DNA of 6,612 bases from Anaerolineales bacterium UBA3940. GTDB lineage: Bacteria; Chloroflexota; Anaerolineae; Aggregatilineales; UBA3940. The stretch lies in contig DGDY01000200.1 of the NCBI GenBank assembly GCA_002385675.1, positions 1-6,612 on the forward strand, written 5' to 3'. The notes beneath the pieces are model-generated. The model was not told the origin of the DNA. It made no database searches and worked only from the letters and a program-made list of their open reading frames with translations. Shown here one piece after another: positions 1 through 5,229 of this stretch. The position numbers and the translations under genes were made by a program. Position 1 is the stretch's first letter, and each line of letters starts with the position of its first letter.

Positions 1-551
1 TGCGCGAGCTTGGCGAGACGTTCATCACGCCGGAGCACCGCGAAACCGTCCTGACGTTCATCGTAGGGCGGTTGGCGGGCGTGCTGCGCGAGGAGTTCCC
101 TCATGATGTCGTCGAGGCGGTTATCGCCGAGCAGGGGCACAACCCCTACCAGGCCTACCGCTACGCGGGGCAGCTCGCTGAGTGGACGCGCCGCGAGGAC
201 TGGCCCGCCATCCTCGACGCATACGCACGCTGCGCCCGCATCACGCGCAACCTGGAGGAGACGTACGAACTCGCGCCGAAGCAGTTTGCCGAGCCTGCGG
301 AGAAGGCGCTCGTCAAGGCGTACCAGTCGGCGGCCAGGAACATCGGTCCGGATGCGGACGTGGACGGGTTCCTGACGGTGTTCGCGCCGATGGTGCCCGC
401 TATCTCTACCTTCTTCGCCCCGGCGGACGAGGGCGGCGTGCTGGTGATGCACGAGGATCCGGCCATCCGGCAGAACCGGCTGGCGCTGCTGCAGCACATC
501 GTCGCGCTGGCCTCCGGCATCGTGGACCTGAGCCGGTTGGAGGGGTTCTAA
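1..551 (+). CDS. glyS: Glycyl-tRNA synthetase beta subunit, C-terminal part (5' end outside the window)
   Basis: This is the last 182 residues of a protein whose reading frame is open from base 3 and ends at TAA 549-551. A TTG at 72 could be read as a start, but the frame and the family similarity continue upstream of it (FITPEHRETVLTFIVGRL), so it is internal. The fragment matches the helical anticodon-binding C-terminus of the bacterial beta chain of glycyl-tRNA synthetase. Landmarks are the FIVGRL...LREE segment, the AYARCARITRN helix and the terminal block VLVMHEDPAIRQNRLALL followed by QHI. In this family the beta chain recognises tRNA-Gly, and the alpha chain (or a fused alpha domain) charges glycine onto it in the cytoplasm. 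Whether this is a separate GlyS or a GlyQ-GlyS fusion cannot be seen here. It converges on the META lipoprotein gene. Confidence 0.93.
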   Translation, partial: RELGETFITPEHRETVLTFIVGRLAGVLREEFPHDVVEAVIAEQGHNPYQAYRYAGQLAEWTRREDWPAILDAYARCARITRNLEETYELAPKQFAEPAEKALVKAYQSAARNIGPDADVDGFLTVFAPMVPAISTFFAPADEGGVLVMHEDPAIRQNRLALLQHIVALASGIVDLSRLEGF

Positions 552-560
552 GAAACCCCT
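541..560 (+). other. Hairpin spanning the glyS stop codon
   Basis: AGGGGTT (541-547) pairs with AACCCCT (554-560), giving a 7-bp stem with a 6-base loop that contains the TAA stop codon. No T-tract follows, so it is not a classical intrinsic terminator. It may protect the mRNA 3' end or act together with the hairpin at 568-590. The function is inferred. Confidence 0.45.
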
Positions 561-567
561 GACCCCC

Positions 568-590
568 GCCCCGACGCTCAGCGTCGGGGC
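568..590. terminator. Perfect 23-base palindromic hairpin after glyS
   Basis: GCCCCGACGCT (568-578) and AGCGTCGGGGC (580-590) are perfect inverted repeats around a single C. In RNA this would form about 9-10 GC-rich pairs with a small loop. It lies 16 bases after the glyS stop codon and is followed by ATTGCG rather than a T-run. It is therefore at best a weak intrinsic terminator, or an RNA-stabilising hairpin, for glyS. The structure is certain from the sequence; the terminator role is inferred. Confidence 0.5.
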
Positions 591-604
591 ATTGCGGACG
601 AACC

Positions 605-653
605 AAAAGCCCCTCTCCCACAACCGGCGCTTGCTGCGCCTCGGGAGAGGGGC
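605..653 (-). terminator. Branched hairpin with T-tract, likely terminator for the META lipoprotein gene
   Basis: An 11-bp perfect outer stem (609-619 with 643-653, GCCCCTCTCCC/GGGAGAGGGGC) encloses a 5-bp inner stem (626-630 with 636-640, loop 631-635). On the minus strand the stem is followed at once by TTTT (608-605) and GGTT. This is a plausible intrinsic terminator about 40 bases past the META gene's stop codon. The two-tier shape also resembles dispersed intergenic hairpin repeats of Chloroflexota-like genomes, so it may be a repeat element used as a terminator. Confidence 0.55.
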
Positions 654-680
654 AAAGCGAGCCATCACAGACGGGCTCGC
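654..680 (-). terminator. Short hairpin with T3, first of two minus-strand terminator-like hairpins
   Basis: GCGAGCC (657-663) pairs with GGCTCGC (674-680) across a 10-base loop. On the minus strand the stem is followed by TTT (656-654). It lies between the META stop codon (694) and the larger hairpin at 605-653. The T-run is short, so alone it would be a weak terminator. Confidence 0.35.
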
Positions 681-693
681 GCGGGGTGAGAGG

Positions 694-1593
694 TTACTCC
701 GCCCGGAAGACCAGCCCCTGACCGTCGCCGCTCATGATCGTGAGCGTGCTGCCCTCGATCTCGTAGCTCTCGGCGCTGTTCAGCAGCGCCAGGAACTGCG
801 CCTCCTGATCCATGATGCCTTCAGGCTCCAGGCAGGCCATCATCGTCGAGACGACCTCGGTGATGGTCAGGCTGTTGCCCTCGACGGTGTAGGTGCCGCC
901 GTAGCCGTTGCAGCCTGCCTCACCGGTGATCGTGCCGTCCTCGAACACGGCGGTGAGCGTCGTGCCCACGAGGGTTGAGGAAACGGCGTCGCCACTGATG
1001 AACGACTCCAGCACCCACTGCGTGCCCTCAAGCTCGGCGTCGGCGGGCGGCTGCTGCTCCGCGTAGGTCAGCACGACGTTCCCGTCCGCGTCGAGCAGTT
1101 CAAGCTGGCCGTCTACAATGCGAGCGCTCGCGACGCTCTGCAGCGCGGTGTGGTAGGCGGTCTCCTGCTCCATCACGCCTTCAGGCTCCAGGCAGGCCAT
1201 CATCGTGGAGATGATCTCCTCGACGGTGAGCGCGTCCCCGTCCAGCGTGTACGCGCCGGAGTAGTGGTTGCAGCCCGCGTTACCGGCGGCATCCGTCTCG
1301 GTAAACTCCAGCGTGATCTCGGTGTCCTCAATGAGCGGCTCGCCGTTCAGGGTCAGCAGCAGCCACGATGTACCGGCAAGCTCCAGCGCGTCGCTGTTCA
1401 TCTCGGCGGACTCTTCCTCGGCGGCATCTTCTTCAGCCGCATCGCCGTTCGCGCCCTGCAGAGGGGCCTCGCCCTCCGCGCCGCCCTCGTCTTCGGGCAG
1501 TTCTACATCCGGGCCTGCGGCGGCGCAGGCCACGAGCAGTGGCACAACAAGCAGTATCAGTACGATGGGTGTGAAAGTGCGGTTCATGTCCAT
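694..1593 (-). CDS. Lipoprotein with two tandem META (HslJ-like) domains
   Basis: This is an exported lipoprotein of 299 residues. A short basic start and hydrophobic stretch end in a lipobox, LVAC, with the lipidated cysteine at residue 23. An Asp/Glu/Ala-rich linker follows (about 29-71). Two META-type domains follow, about 72-180 and 188-299. Each opens with a LxGTxW motif (W77, W193) and carries an AGCN motif (C108, C228) and a STMMACLEPEG motif (C134, C254). The domains are offset by exactly 120 residues. META domains (HslJ family) occur in envelope proteins, and some are linked to heat or antibiotic tolerance; no catalytic role is established. The paired cysteines could form disulfides (inference). 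ATG 1593 is chosen because GGTGAG lies 6 bases upstream. ATG 1587 is also possible, and an upstream in-frame GTG at 1611 is less likely. The gene lies 98 bases after the CBM9-like lipoprotein gene and may be co-transcribed with it. Confidence 0.88.
   Translation of the reverse strand: MDMNRTFTPIVLILLVVPLLVACAAAGPDVELPEDEGGAEGEAPLQGANGDAAEEDAAEEESAEMNSDALELAGTSWLLLTLNGEPLIEDTEITLEFTETDAAGNAGCNHYSGAYTLDGDALTVEEIISTMMACLEPEGVMEQETAYHTALQSVASARIVDGQLELLDADGNVVLTYAEQQPPADAELEGTQWVLESFISGDAVSSTLVGTTLTAVFEDGTITGEAGCNGYGGTYTVEGNSLTITEVVSTMMACLEPEGIMDQEAQFLALLNSAESYEIEGSTLTIMSGDGQGLVFRAE
817..1206. repeat. Internal duplication in the META gene: identical 30-base copies at 817-846 and 1177-1206
   Basis: The two 30-base copies are identical and lie exactly 360 bases (120 codons) apart in the same frame. 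They encode the STMMACLEPEG stretch of each META domain. Flanking DNA is related but diverged. This is the best-preserved part of a tandem domain duplication within one gene. Confidence 0.9.
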
Positions 1594-1691
1594 CCCTTTC
1601 TCACCGCCCACCCGCGTGATGCCGGGCAGGCTGGTTTTCTTTGTCAGCTATGTAACGTGCCGGGATGGCGGATGGTTCCCGCAAGTTGCCG

Positions 1692-2594
1692 CTAGCCGCC
1701 GAGCAGTTCGATGGTGGACCACGTCGTCGGGTCGTTCGTGATCAGGTTGGGGCAGTGGCTCACCATCGAGTCCTGGCTGGCCTGGCCCACCTGATCGTTG
1801 TCGCTCAGTGCCAGGCAGAAGCCGTAGACCTGCCCCGCCGCCGGTTGGACGCGCAGCAGCGACCAGGGCACGGCGGCTTCGAGTGTGTAGCCGCTGTCCG
1901 TTCGCTGCGCGGCGATGGTCACATCGGCGCTGCGCACGTCGGGGCGGTACTGCACCGCCGACGGTGACAGGTTCTCGAAGTTGCCCGGCGAAAGCCCGAG
2001 CTGTACGTCGTCGCTGCTGGGTATGTTGGAGTAGAAATCACCACGCAGATCACCATCGAGGAACAGTTCAACCTCGTCGCCGCGCCACATGGTGCTGCCC
2101 TCCTGCGTCTGCACGCGCACGTCGTCGGTCACGTCTACAGCGACGTACAACGCGGTATCCGTCCAGCAGAGCTGCGCCTCGCCGGAGAGGTCGCCCACGC
2201 CGGTCCACTGCCCCCGGCCAAAGGTGTTGTCGGCGAGCGTCACCGAGGTGGTGGAGGTGGCATCGCCGAGCAGCCCGTCAATCGTGATGCTGCCCGTACA
2301 GCGCGGCACGCTGAGCGCCTGGCCGTTGCCAGGGCGCGCGTTCGGGGCGGCGGGCGTGAGTCCGCCTTCCTCGTCGTCCTCGCTGCCGGGTTCAACAGTG
2401 GCGGTTGCGATAGCGTCGGGATCGTCGGGGCTTGCCGTCATGGCCTGCGCGGTGATCGTGGCATAGACGGCGGCGACCGTCGCCTGCGTGCCTTCATCGC
2501 TGCGCAGCCCGGCGGCGTTGCAGGCCAGCGCCGCCGCGACGAGCACCCCGCCGAGCGCCCACAGTGCCCACATCTTTGCGGATGGTCGTGTCAT
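1692..2594 (-). CDS. Lipoprotein with a C-terminal CBM9-like (DOMON-type) carbohydrate-binding domain
   Basis: This protein has 300 residues. The N-terminus has a basic start (R3, K7), a hydrophobic core (about 9-24) and the lipobox ALAC with C25, so it should be anchored outside the membrane as a lipoprotein. A low-complexity Ala/Thr/Asp/Glu/Pro linker (about 30-95) precedes one beta-rich domain (about 96-300). That domain resembles the family 9 carbohydrate-binding fold: ITIDGLLGD at the start, ALYVAVDVTDD at 148-158, the hallmark RGDEVELFLDGD at 171-182, and YTLEAAVPWSLL with a following AAGQVYGF toward the end. Four cysteines in the domain (C99, C143, C260, C281) could form disulfides. 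No catalytic domain is present, so a binding or scaffolding role is inferred and the ligand is unknown. ATG 2594 has a weak purine-rich AGAGAGAA upstream. The terminator at 2630-2659 separates the gene from DUF2905, and I see no good promoter in the short gap. Confidence 0.82.
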   Translation of the reverse strand: MTRPSAKMWALWALGGVLVAAALACNAAGLRSDEGTQATVAAVYATITAQAMTASPDDPDAIATATVEPGSEDDEEGGLTPAAPNARPGNGQALSVPRCTGSITIDGLLGDATSTTSVTLADNTFGRGQWTGVGDLSGEAQLCWTDTALYVAVDVTDDVRVQTQEGSTMWRGDEVELFLDGDLRGDFYSNIPSSDDVQLGLSPGNFENLSPSAVQYRPDVRSADVTIAAQRTDSGYTLEAAVPWSLLRVQPAAGQVYGFCLALSDNDQVGQASQDSMVSHCPNLITNDPTTWSTIELLGG

Positions 2595-2629
2595 GAGCCG
2601 TTCTCTCTGGCTGAGAAGATGCCGGGTTC

Positions 2630-2659
2630 AAAAAGCGGCAGGGGCGAGCGGCCCCGGCC
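2630..2659 (-). terminator. Intrinsic terminator after the DUF2905 gene
   Basis: Read on the minus strand, GGC-C-GGGGC (2659-2651) pairs with GCCCC-T-GCC (2645-2637) around the loop CGCTC, with one internal C/T mismatch. The stem is followed by GC and five Ts (2634-2630). It starts one base after the DUF2905 stop codon (2663-2661). This is the clearest Rho-independent terminator in the window and probably ends the ruvB-GNAT-DUF2905 side of the cluster. Confidence 0.75.
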
Positions 2660-2660
2660 T

Positions 2661-2909
2661 CTACCGGTTAAACAGCCGGATAATCACGTTCAGCACGATA
2701 GTCAGGATAATGCTCAGAAGGATCGAACTCACAATCGGTACGAAGCACGAGATGCGCCCGTCCGCCAGCTCAAAGCGTAGATCGCCGGGGAGCCGCCCCA
2801 GCCGGTCGGTGCCGGGGATCTGCCCCAGCAGGAACAGCAGCAGGCCAAAGGCGGCGACGCCCAGGCCGAGCGCGATCAGCCATTTTGCCAGCGAATCGAG
2901 TTCAAACAC
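2661..2909 (-). CDS. DUF2905 family small membrane protein
   Basis: This is an 82-residue protein with two hydrophobic helices, about residues 9-29 and 57-79. They are joined by a polar loop with the DUF2905 signature GRLPGDLRFE (38-47) and the FVPIVSSILLSIILT pattern (56-70). The length and layout are typical of the family, whose function is unknown. From memory, DUF2905 genes are often found next to ruvB and queA in other bacteria. Here ruvB is two genes upstream on the same strand. The start is GTG 2909: a strong GGGAGGA lies 8 bases upstream, and the acetyltransferase stop codon (2914-2916) falls inside that spacer. This suggests coupled translation. A T5 intrinsic terminator follows immediately. 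Confidence 0.85.
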   Translation of the reverse strand: MFELDSLAKWLIALGLGVAAFGLLLFLLGQIPGTDRLGRLPGDLRFELADGRISCFVPIVSSILLSIILTIVLNVIIRLFNR

Positions 2910-2913
2910 GGTG

Positions 2914-3675
2914 TCAGTCCTCCCGCGGGCTCAACTGGTGGCATACCCACACGTTTGGCTCCACGTACACGCCTACATCCCGCTCGCGGTCGATCTCGAC
3001 CGGCTCCAGCGCGCCGGGAACTGTGTACGTGCCGCTCTCCGGAAAGGCCATCCCCGTCCAGGCCTCCCACTCCTCGACGGTCCCGGTGATGCGCATCGAC
3101 TTCGGGCATGCCCTGACGATCTCCCCGCCCAGTCGGGCATGAACACGCAGCCACGGGTCGAAGGGCAGGCCGTCCGCACGCGTCCAGAAGGCATAGCGCT
3201 CTATCGGGATGAGCGGGTAGTTCGGTTTGAGCGAGGGACGCACCGGCGCGACCAGTGTGTCAAAGCCGTGCGCCGCCGCAACCTGGCGCATCGCCCGCAC
3301 GGCCTCGTGGCTGATCCCCTGCCCCTGAAACGACGTTGCCACCTTGATCTGGAGCGCAGATACCATGTTCGGCTCGCGCCCGGCGGCGAGGTCGTCAACC
3401 CCTTTCTGCAAGACCCACTCCCAACCCTCGTCGGGCAGGTCCGCAATCCCGCCTTCGTAGCGGAACGGGATGCTGTTGCCCATCGCGACGGGCTGCCCCT
3501 TGGCGTTGAGCAGCAGGAACTGGTAGTCGGGGAAGTCCAGGGTGAGGTGCTGCCACAGCCTCAGCGAGACGGCAGAATGGAGCATAAACTCGGGCCACAC
3601 GTCGAGCGTGGCCCTGCCGAAGTCGTCGTAGCGCTCAGGGTCCTGCGTCGCGGTGATGACGGTCAGGGTTTCCAA
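2914..3675 (-). CDS. GNAT-like N-acetyltransferase family protein
   Basis: This soluble protein has 253 residues from TTG 3675. The frame stays open upstream (an alternative start at 3753 gives 279 residues), but TTG 3675 is preferred. A perfect GGAGGAG lies 6 bases before it, and the extra 26 residues would be a translation of the intergenic repeat at 3702-3814. The middle has a GNAT-style acetyl-CoA loop, FQGQGISHEAV (116-126), corresponding to Q/RxxGxG/A. A segment APVRPSLKPNYPLIP follows (143-157). The C-terminal part (about 170-250) has DPWLRVHARLGGEIVRACP, a Trp-rich EEWEAWTGM and VGVYVEPNVWVCHQ, which I associate with uncharacterised GNAT-like bacterial proteins. The acceptor substrate is unknown. 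Its last codons overlap the ribosome binding site of the DUF2905 gene. No signal peptide or membrane segment is visible. Confidence 0.78.
   Translation of the reverse strand: METLTVITATQDPERYDDFGRATLDVWPEFMLHSAVSLRLWQHLTLDFPDYQFLLLNAKGQPVAMGNSIPFRYEGGIADLPDEGWEWVLQKGVDDLAAGREPNMVSALQIKVATSFQGQGISHEAVRAMRQVAAAHGFDTLVAPVRPSLKPNYPLIPIERYAFWTRADGLPFDPWLRVHARLGGEIVRACPKSMRITGTVEEWEAWTGMAFPESGTYTVPGALEPVEIDRERDVGVYVEPNVWVCHQLSPRED
2918..2924 (-). promoter_or_regulatory. Ribosome binding site of the DUF2905 gene, inside the end of the GNAT gene
   Basis: GGGAGGA sits 8 bases before GTG 2909, within the last codons of the acetyltransferase gene. Its spacer contains that gene's TGA stop. The layout fixes the GTG start and favours re-initiation by ribosomes finishing the upstream gene. 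Confidence 0.75.
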
Positions 3676-3681
3676 TAGCCT

Positions 3682-3688
3682 CTCCTCC
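3682..3688 (-). promoter_or_regulatory. Ribosome binding site that decides the TTG start of the GNAT gene
   Basis: GGAGGAG is followed by the 6-base spacer AGGCTA and then TTG 3675. No comparable site precedes the upstream alternative start at 3753, which lies inside the repeat element. This moves the protein's start 26 codons downstream of the longest frame. Confidence 0.8.
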
Positions 3689-3701
3689 AGCCGGGAAATG
3701 A

Positions 3702-3814
3702 GTCCGCAGATGACACAGACAAAAGTAGTGTCCACGAATGACACGAATGACACGAATGTTTTGAAATTTTCATTAGTGTCATTAGTGGATCATATTTTCT
3801 TCCCATCTGTGGAC
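3702..3814. repeat. Nested inverted-repeat element between ruvB and the GNAT gene
   Basis: The outer arms are GTCCGCAGATG (3702-3712) and CATCTGTGGAC (3804-3814), matching at 10 of 11 positions. The inner arms are 3731-3749 and 3771-3789, matching at 17 of 19 positions. The centre is AT-rich. The composition (ATGACAC / GTGTCAT words, low GC) differs sharply from the neighbouring genes. It has no coding capacity of its own. The structure suggests a small dispersed intergenic repeat, possibly MITE-like, that can form a cruciform or an RNA hairpin between the two genes. Confidence 0.75.
3734..3758. repeat. Tandem 9-base repeat ACGAATGAC, about 2.8 copies
   Basis: Two full units of ACGAATGAC (3734-3742, 3743-3751) and a 7-base partial unit (3752-3758) run without error. 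They lie in the left inner arm of the larger inverted repeat. The extra unit lets the right arm pair in more than one register. Confidence 0.85.
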
Positions 3815-3822
3815 AACCCACC

Positions 3823-4854
3823 CTAAAACAGGCGCTGTTGCTCCTCTGTCTGATTGTACTCGATGCCGAGGTGCTCGTAGGCGCGGGGCGTAGCGACACG
3901 CCCGCGCGGCGTTCGCTCGATGAAGCCAAGCTGGAGCAGGAAGGGCTCGTACACGTCCATGATGGTGTCCGCTTCCTCGCTGATCGACGCGGCGATGGTG
4001 TCCAGCCCGACGGGGCCGCCGCCAAACTTCTCGATGATGGCGTGCAGCACGCGCCGGTCGATGTCGTCCAGCCCCAGCTCGTCGATCTCCATCAGGTCCA
4101 TCGATCGCTGCGCCACCTCTTTGGTGATGATGCCGTCGGCGCGGACCTGCGCGTAGTCCCGCACGCGGCGCAGCAGGCGCAGCGCCACACGCGGCGTGCC
4201 GCGCGCCCGCCGGGCGATCTCCTCCGAACCGGCGCGGTCGATGGGCACGTCGAGCATGCGGGCGGCGCGCTCGATGATATGCACCAGCGCATCGACGCTG
4301 TAGAAGTCCAGGCGGTACACCGCGCCGAAGCGCGCGCGGAGCGGGGCGGTCATCAGGGCCAGCCGCGTCGTCGCGCCGATGACGGTGAAGCGCGGCAGTT
4401 TCAGGCGGACGTTGCGCGCGCTCGGCCCCTTGCCGATCACGATATCCAGCGCGAAGTCCTCCATCGCCGGGTACAGCACCTCCTCGACCGCGCGGCCCAG
4501 CCGGTGCACCTCGTCGATGAACAGGATGTCGCCCTTGCGCAGCGTGCTCAGGATGGCGGCGAGGTCGCCGGCGCGCTCGATGGCCGGCCCGGCAGTGATG
4601 CGGATGTTTACGCCCATCTCGTGCGCCATCACATGGCTGAGCGAGGTCTTGCCGAGGCCCGGCGGCCCGTAGAAGAGGATGTGGTCGAGCGCTTCGCCGC
4701 GCGCCTTCGCGGCTTCGATCAGGATGCGAAGCCGCTCGATGAGGCTGTCCTGCCCGTAGATGTCGTCGAGCGAACGGGGGCGCAGCGCCGCGTCGAGGTT
4801 CTCGGTTTCGTCGAGTTTCCGGCTGCCCGAGACGAGACGATCGTCGTCTGCCAT
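3823..4854 (-). CDS. ruvB: Holliday junction branch migration DNA helicase RuvB
   Basis: RuvB is the hexameric AAA+ ATPase that, with RuvA, drives branch migration of Holliday junctions during recombinational repair in the cytoplasm. The 343-residue length is normal. Visible parts are the N-terminal [12 protein letters not shown] (24-35), Walker A GPPGLGKT (63-70), Walker B with DEVH (114-117), sensor 1 GATTR (160-164), the arginine-finger region PLRARFG (171-177), sensor 2 RGTPR (218-222) and the winged-helix domain [13 protein letters not shown] (278-290) to the end. Small departures from the usual consensus are RARFG in place of RDRFG and VALRLL in place of the common IANRLL after sensor 2; the key arginines remain. 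ATG 4854 has AAAGGG 6 bases upstream. Neither ruvA nor ruvC is in the window. A TATAAT box at 4901-4906 suggests ruvB has its own promoter. Confidence 0.98.
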   Translation of the reverse strand: MADDDRLVSGSRKLDETENLDAALRPRSLDDIYGQDSLIERLRILIEAAKARGEALDHILFYGPPGLGKTSLSHVMAHEMGVNIRITAGPAIERAGDLAAILSTLRKGDILFIDEVHRLGRAVEEVLYPAMEDFALDIVIGKGPSARNVRLKLPRFTVIGATTRLALMTAPLRARFGAVYRLDFYSVDALVHIIERAARMLDVPIDRAGSEEIARRARGTPRVALRLLRRVRDYAQVRADGIITKEVAQRSMDLMEIDELGLDDIDRRVLHAIIEKFGGGPVGLDTIAASISEEADTIMDVYEPFLLQLGFIERTPRGRVATPRAYEHLGIEYNQTEEQQRLF

Positions 4855-4900
4855 GATGAGCCCTTTGAATAGATTAGATGTTCGATGAGTCGCTGCGGTG

Positions 4901-4906
4901 ATTATA
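4901..4906 (-). promoter_or_regulatory. Probable -10 box of the ruvB promoter
   Basis: A perfect TATAAT lies on the minus strand 46 bases upstream of the ruvB ATG, giving an expected leader of about 40 bases. The hexamer at 17-base spacing (AGGCCA, 4929-4924) is a poor -35, so the call rests on the -10 box and its position. Confidence 0.5.
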
Positions 4907-4942
4907 GCGCAGGTCGGGGAGGTTGGCCTAACGGGGAGGGAA

Positions 4943-4960
4943 GTCCACAGATGACACAGA
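4943..4960. repeat. Second copy of the repeat end found at 3702-3719
   Basis: GTCCACAGATGACACAGA matches 3702-3719 at 17 of 18 positions, in the same orientation, on the other side of ruvB. The following bases (TATCACAGATTGG and a later ATAACACGAGTAACATG) look like degenerate continuations, with no clear right arm. It is probably a decayed member of the same dispersed family. Confidence 0.65.
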
Positions 4961-5003
4961 TATCACAGATTGGATATTTGAATAACACGAGTAACATGCG
5001 GTA

Positions 5004-5027
5004 GGGGGCACAGCATGCTGCGCCTTC
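5004..5027. repeat. Imperfect palindromic hairpin around CAGCATGCTG
   Basis: A perfect 10-base palindrome (5011-5020) extends with one mismatch and two G:T wobbles to 5004-5027. GGGCACAGC (5006-5014) is also a perfect inverted repeat of GCTGTGCCC (5070-5078), so two structures compete. It resembles the GC-rich palindromic repeats scattered between genes in related genomes. No function is visible. Confidence 0.5.
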
Positions 5028-5095
5028 TCGCTCCTGAGTTGGCTCTCACTGGAACCCCCACCCAGCCCCGCTGTGCCCAGGGCGCCGCTCGACTG

Positions 5096-5147
5096 ACCTC
5101 CGCCTTGCAAGGGGAGGTGGTAGCTCGCAAGCAAGCACCGGCGGAGG
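5096..5147. repeat. Hairpin cluster with two competing stems
   Basis: ACCTCC (5096-5101) and GGAGGT (5113-5118) flank the palindrome CCTTGCAAGG (5103-5112), forming a hairpin with one bulge. Alternatively, CCTCCGCC (5097-5104) pairs perfectly with GGCGGAGG (5140-5147). The mutually exclusive stems lie upstream of the promoter of the next gene, so this is more likely a repeat remnant than a riboswitch. Confidence 0.5.
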
Positions 5148-5170
5148 GGGTTCGGCAGGTGAAGCCCACC

Positions 5171-5199
5171 GTGTCACCTCGCCCTGCGTAAGCTATAAT
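5171..5199 (+). promoter_or_regulatory. Promoter of the SpeE-like membrane protein gene
   Basis: GTGTCA (5171-5176) matches 4 of 6 bases of TTGACA. It is separated by exactly 17 bases from a perfect TATAAT (5194-5199). Transcription would begin near 5206, leaving a leader of about 24 bases that contains the ribosome binding site at 5218-5224. Confidence 0.65.
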
Positions 5200-5217
5200 C
5201 TCCCTCACGTAATGAAC

Positions 5218-5224
5218 GGAGGAG
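5218..5224 (+). promoter_or_regulatory. Ribosome binding site that decides the TTG start at 5230
   Basis: GGAGGAG is followed by the 5-base spacer ATCCT and then TTG. An in-frame ATG at 5212 lies before this site, has no upstream ribosome binding site, and would be almost leaderless given the predicted transcript start. TTG is therefore preferred. Confidence 0.7.
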
Positions 5225-5229
5225 ATCCT

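Larger units (their letters stand above)
4855..5229. other. Divergent intergenic region, about 375 bases
   Basis: This non-coding stretch separates the divergent ruvB and SpeE-like genes. It holds a promoter near each end (4901-4906 minus, 5171-5199 plus). Between them are a copy of the repeat end also found downstream of ruvB (4943-4960), an imperfect palindromic hairpin (5004-5027), a long-range 9-bp inverted repeat (5006-5014 with 5070-5078) and a hairpin cluster (5096-5147). I see no convincing small gene and no tRNA. Confidence 0.7.

Noticed and set aside
72..551. An independent 159-residue gene starting at TTG 72
   Set aside because: The same frame continues upstream to base 3 with GlyS-like sequence, so TTG 72 is an internal codon of a longer gene.
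1594..1691. A promoter or terminator between the two lipoprotein genes
   Set aside because: No -35/-10 pair with acceptable spacing and no stem with a T-run could be found in this 98-base gap.
2595..2629. A promoter for the CBM9-like gene starting from TTGAAC just after the terminator
   Set aside because: The hexamer at 17-base spacing is AGAGAG, which is not a -10 box, so only half of a promoter is present.
2488..3678. A 396-codon plus-strand open frame
   Set aside because: It crosses the CBM9-like, DUF2905 and GNAT genes on the opposite strand, including the terminator between two of them. Its product shows no recognisable domain.
3731..3789. A CRISPR-like array suggested by the repeated ACGAATGAC words
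   Set aside because: The units are 9 bases, head to tail with no spacers, and sit in an inverted-repeat arm.
3838..4872. A 344-codon plus-strand open frame opposite ruvB
   Set aside because: It mirrors ruvB almost end to end. RuvB is unmistakable, and the antisense product is His/Arg/Asp-rich with no family likeness.
5096..5147. A riboswitch or leader RNA for the SpeE-like gene
   Set aside because: The structures end before the predicted promoter (5171-5199), so they would not be in that gene's transcript.
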